From: Verpa conica
Taxonomy: Eukaryota; Ascomycota; Pezizomycetes; Pezizales; Morchellaceae
Assembly: GCA_033030425.1 (NCBI GenBank)
Contig: JAUFSD010000024.1
Span: 1,207,959 to 1,271,958 of the forward strand
Direction of reading: 5' to 3'
DNA: 64,000 nt
Positions 62,255 to 64,000 of the stretch are shown piece after piece. A program made the position numbers and the translations under genes. The first letter of the stretch is position 1. Each line of letters starts with the position of its first letter. The notes beneath the pieces are model-generated. The model was not told where the DNA came from. It searched no databases and saw nothing but the letters and a program-made list of their open reading frames with translations.

Positions 62255-64000
62255 AGAGTGACAATCAGACAGTGCCTTGGCGGTCATAAGCTCTCTCTTT
62301 ATGTACCTGGACATGGTCGGGTACTTCCTCGCTTGCCTCTCGCCTGCGCGCTGCTGCAGGTTGCCCGATCACCCCAAGCCCTGTACCACGGCACGCAATG
62401 CAGTGCTGCATATTGACCTGCGCAGCGCCTTGCAGCACCCCTACCGGCCTGGAGTCTCTCTCTGACGTCTCTATGGCGTCGCCTGCTTGCCTGCCTGCCT
62501 GCTTGCTTGCCTGCTGCCTGCGCAATCTCACGAGTCACGAAATATCACTCGGTCCATGTCACGATTTCGACTTGTGAGTGGGGGAGTGCAGTCCTTTTTC
62601 ACAGTAGGGCCTGATTGACAGTGGTTTATATGTCCTGTGATACCTTGCATACATTTCCTCTTGTCCAGGTACTTCTGTCTCGGCACCTGGACCTCTCACG
62701 CTGCCACTTTGCGGCAGCGACTCGTGATTTCGCTGACTGCTGGCAACCTGCGCCCTGCGCCCTACCCCTACCCCAGGCACCCCACGTCTGCCCTAGCACC
62801 GCCTGCCTGCCTGCAGTCGCTGTGGCGCTGCTCCTAGGCTTGCTTGCTGCGCTTGGTGGGGGGTCGACTGCGCGAATCATGAGAAATCACTCGGCTTTTG
62901 TTGCGATTTCTACTTTTGAGTGGGGGAGTGCAGTCTTTTTTCACAGTTGGACCTTACTGACAGTGGTCTAGATGTCCTGAGGTCCTTCATATGCACTTTT
63001 ACTTGTCAAGGTACTTCCCTCTCGGCACCTGGACCTCGGCCCTCGCCACTTTGCGGGCGCGACTCGTGCCTTTGCTGACCGCTGACAAGCTGCGTCGTAC
63101 CCCACCCCCCACCTCCCCTGCGCCCTAAACCCCTGCCCTAGGCACCCCACGTCTGCCCTAGCACCGCCTGCCTGCAGTCGCTGCGGCGCTGCTTGCTTGC
63201 TGCGCTTGGTGGGGGGGGGCGACCTTGCGAGTCATGGAAAATCACTCGGTTTTTGTCGCGGTTTCGTTTCTTGAGTGAGAGAGTGCAGTCTCTTTTCTTT
63301 GTGGGGCCTTGCAGACAGTGAAGCTGATGTCTTGTGACTTCTCTTCTCTACTTTTGCCTGTCCAGGTACTTCTCTCTCGGCACCTGGGCGTCTCTCCTCG
63401 CCACGGCACGGTTCTCCCCTAAGCGTTCGCTGACTGCCAGCAACCTGCGCCTGCCCCTACCCCCACCCCCACCCCCCTGCGCCAGCCCCTACCCCTACCC
63501 CCACCCCCCTGCGCCAGAGACCCCACGTCTGCCCTAGCACCGCCTGCCTGCAGTCGCTGCGGCGCTGCTTGCTTGCTGCGCTTGGTGGGGGGGGGCGACT
63601 GCGCGAGTCATGGAAAATCACTCGGTTTTTGTCGCGGTTTCGTTTTTTGAGTGAGGGGGTGCAGTCTTTTTTCTTTGTGTGGCCTGGCTGACAGTGGAGT
63701 TGATGTCCTGTGGCTTCTCTTCCTTAACTTTTCTTGTCCAGGTACTTCTCTCTCGGCGCCTGGACGTCGGCCCTCGCCACGGTACGGTTCTTGCCTAGGC
63801 TTTCGCTGCCTGCCTGCCAGCAACCTGCGCCTGCGCCTGCGCCCTACCCTTACCCCCACCCCCCTGTGCCAGAGACCCCACGTCTGCCCCAGCACCCTCT
63901 ACCTGCCTGCTTGCTTGTCAGGCTTGCTGTGGCGCCGCTTGCCTTTTGTTCCTGGGCGCTTTGGCACGAGTCATGGAAAATCGCTCGGTTTTTCTCCCGG
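62255..64000. repeat. GC-rich tandem satellite, about 340-376 bp units, continuing beyond the window
   Basis: The anchor CGAGTCATGGAAAATCACTC recurs (with variants) at 62531, 62873, 63228, 63604 and 63967, giving periods of 342, 355, 376 and 363. A more diverged unit seems to precede 62531. Each unit contains a GAGTG-rich box, a GACAGTG box, a hairpin GTCCAGGT...ACCTGGAC, a C-rich tract, CCCCACGTCTGCCC, and a GCTTGCTTGCTGCGCTTGGTGGGG end. No ORF is conserved between units. The array could be subtelomeric or centromeric satellite, or a tandem structural-RNA locus. Confidence 0.8.

Noticed and set aside
62265..63895. Numerous ORFs of 60-118 aa in the satellite
   Set aside because: They are in different frames in each repeat unit and are not conserved between units.
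1..64000. CRISPR arrays, tRNA or rRNA genes
   Set aside because: No regularly spaced identical short repeats with unique spacers, no cloverleaf with both A and B boxes, and no rRNA core sequence were seen.

Overview
The window looks like nuclear DNA of a filamentous ascomycete (Pezizomycotina). Every recognisable gene is a mosaic of short exons and mostly 45-120 bp GT-AG introns, several with CTAAC/CTGAC-like branch sites. The gene families are typically fungal: two microsomal P450s, a SAT4-type membrane protein, a cysteine-rich GPI-type secreted protein, a very large NACHT (NLR) protein, a second NACHT-like protein, an AAA ATPase with an N-terminal fungal extension, and an HNH-nuclease relic. 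The NLR/HNH/AAA mix would suit a Pezizomycetes-like genome, but the order cannot be fixed from sequence alone. All exon junctions here were worked out by hand from reading frame and splice consensus.

Layout. 0.28-2.2 kb (+): DAO-family FAD oxidoreductase, two exons. 5.5-6.0 kb (-): small eight-cysteine secreted/GPI protein. 9.8-11.6 kb (-): P450 number 1, four exons, intact. 11.6-30 kb: about 18 kb with no supportable gene, only simple repeats and one possible broken small secreted ORF. 30.0-37.1 kb (-): a giant NLR, whose alpha/beta-hydrolase (SesB/SERAC1-like) N-terminal part splices in frame onto a NACHT domain followed by about 31 copies of a 28-32 aa repeat. 37.7 kb and 45.0 kb: two copies of one TA-flanked MITE-like element. 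41.5-42.8 kb (+): SAT4/fungal-rhodopsin-type membrane protein, five exons. 45.5-46.6 kb (+): HNH-nuclease pseudogene. 48.2-50.2 kb (-): P450 number 2, eight exons, intact. 54-55.1 kb: two more TA-flanked inverted-repeat elements. 55.3-57.6 kb (-) and 58.6-61.7 kb (+): a NACHT-like gene with a degenerate P-loop and a complete AAA ATPase gene, divergently transcribed. 61.9-64 kb: a cluster of near-identical palindromes followed by a GC-rich tandem repeat of about 340-376 bp that runs off the end of the window.

How the parts relate. No biosynthetic cluster is visible: the two P450s are about 37 kb apart and belong to different types. The clearest theme is NTPase proteins of the type linked to fungal self/non-self recognition, namely the hydrolase-NACHT-repeat NLR and the NACHT-like/AAA divergent pair. 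They lie in sparse, TE-scarred DNA whose edge is satellite-like. Scattered TTAGGGTTAGGG-type motifs occur through the intergenic DNA.
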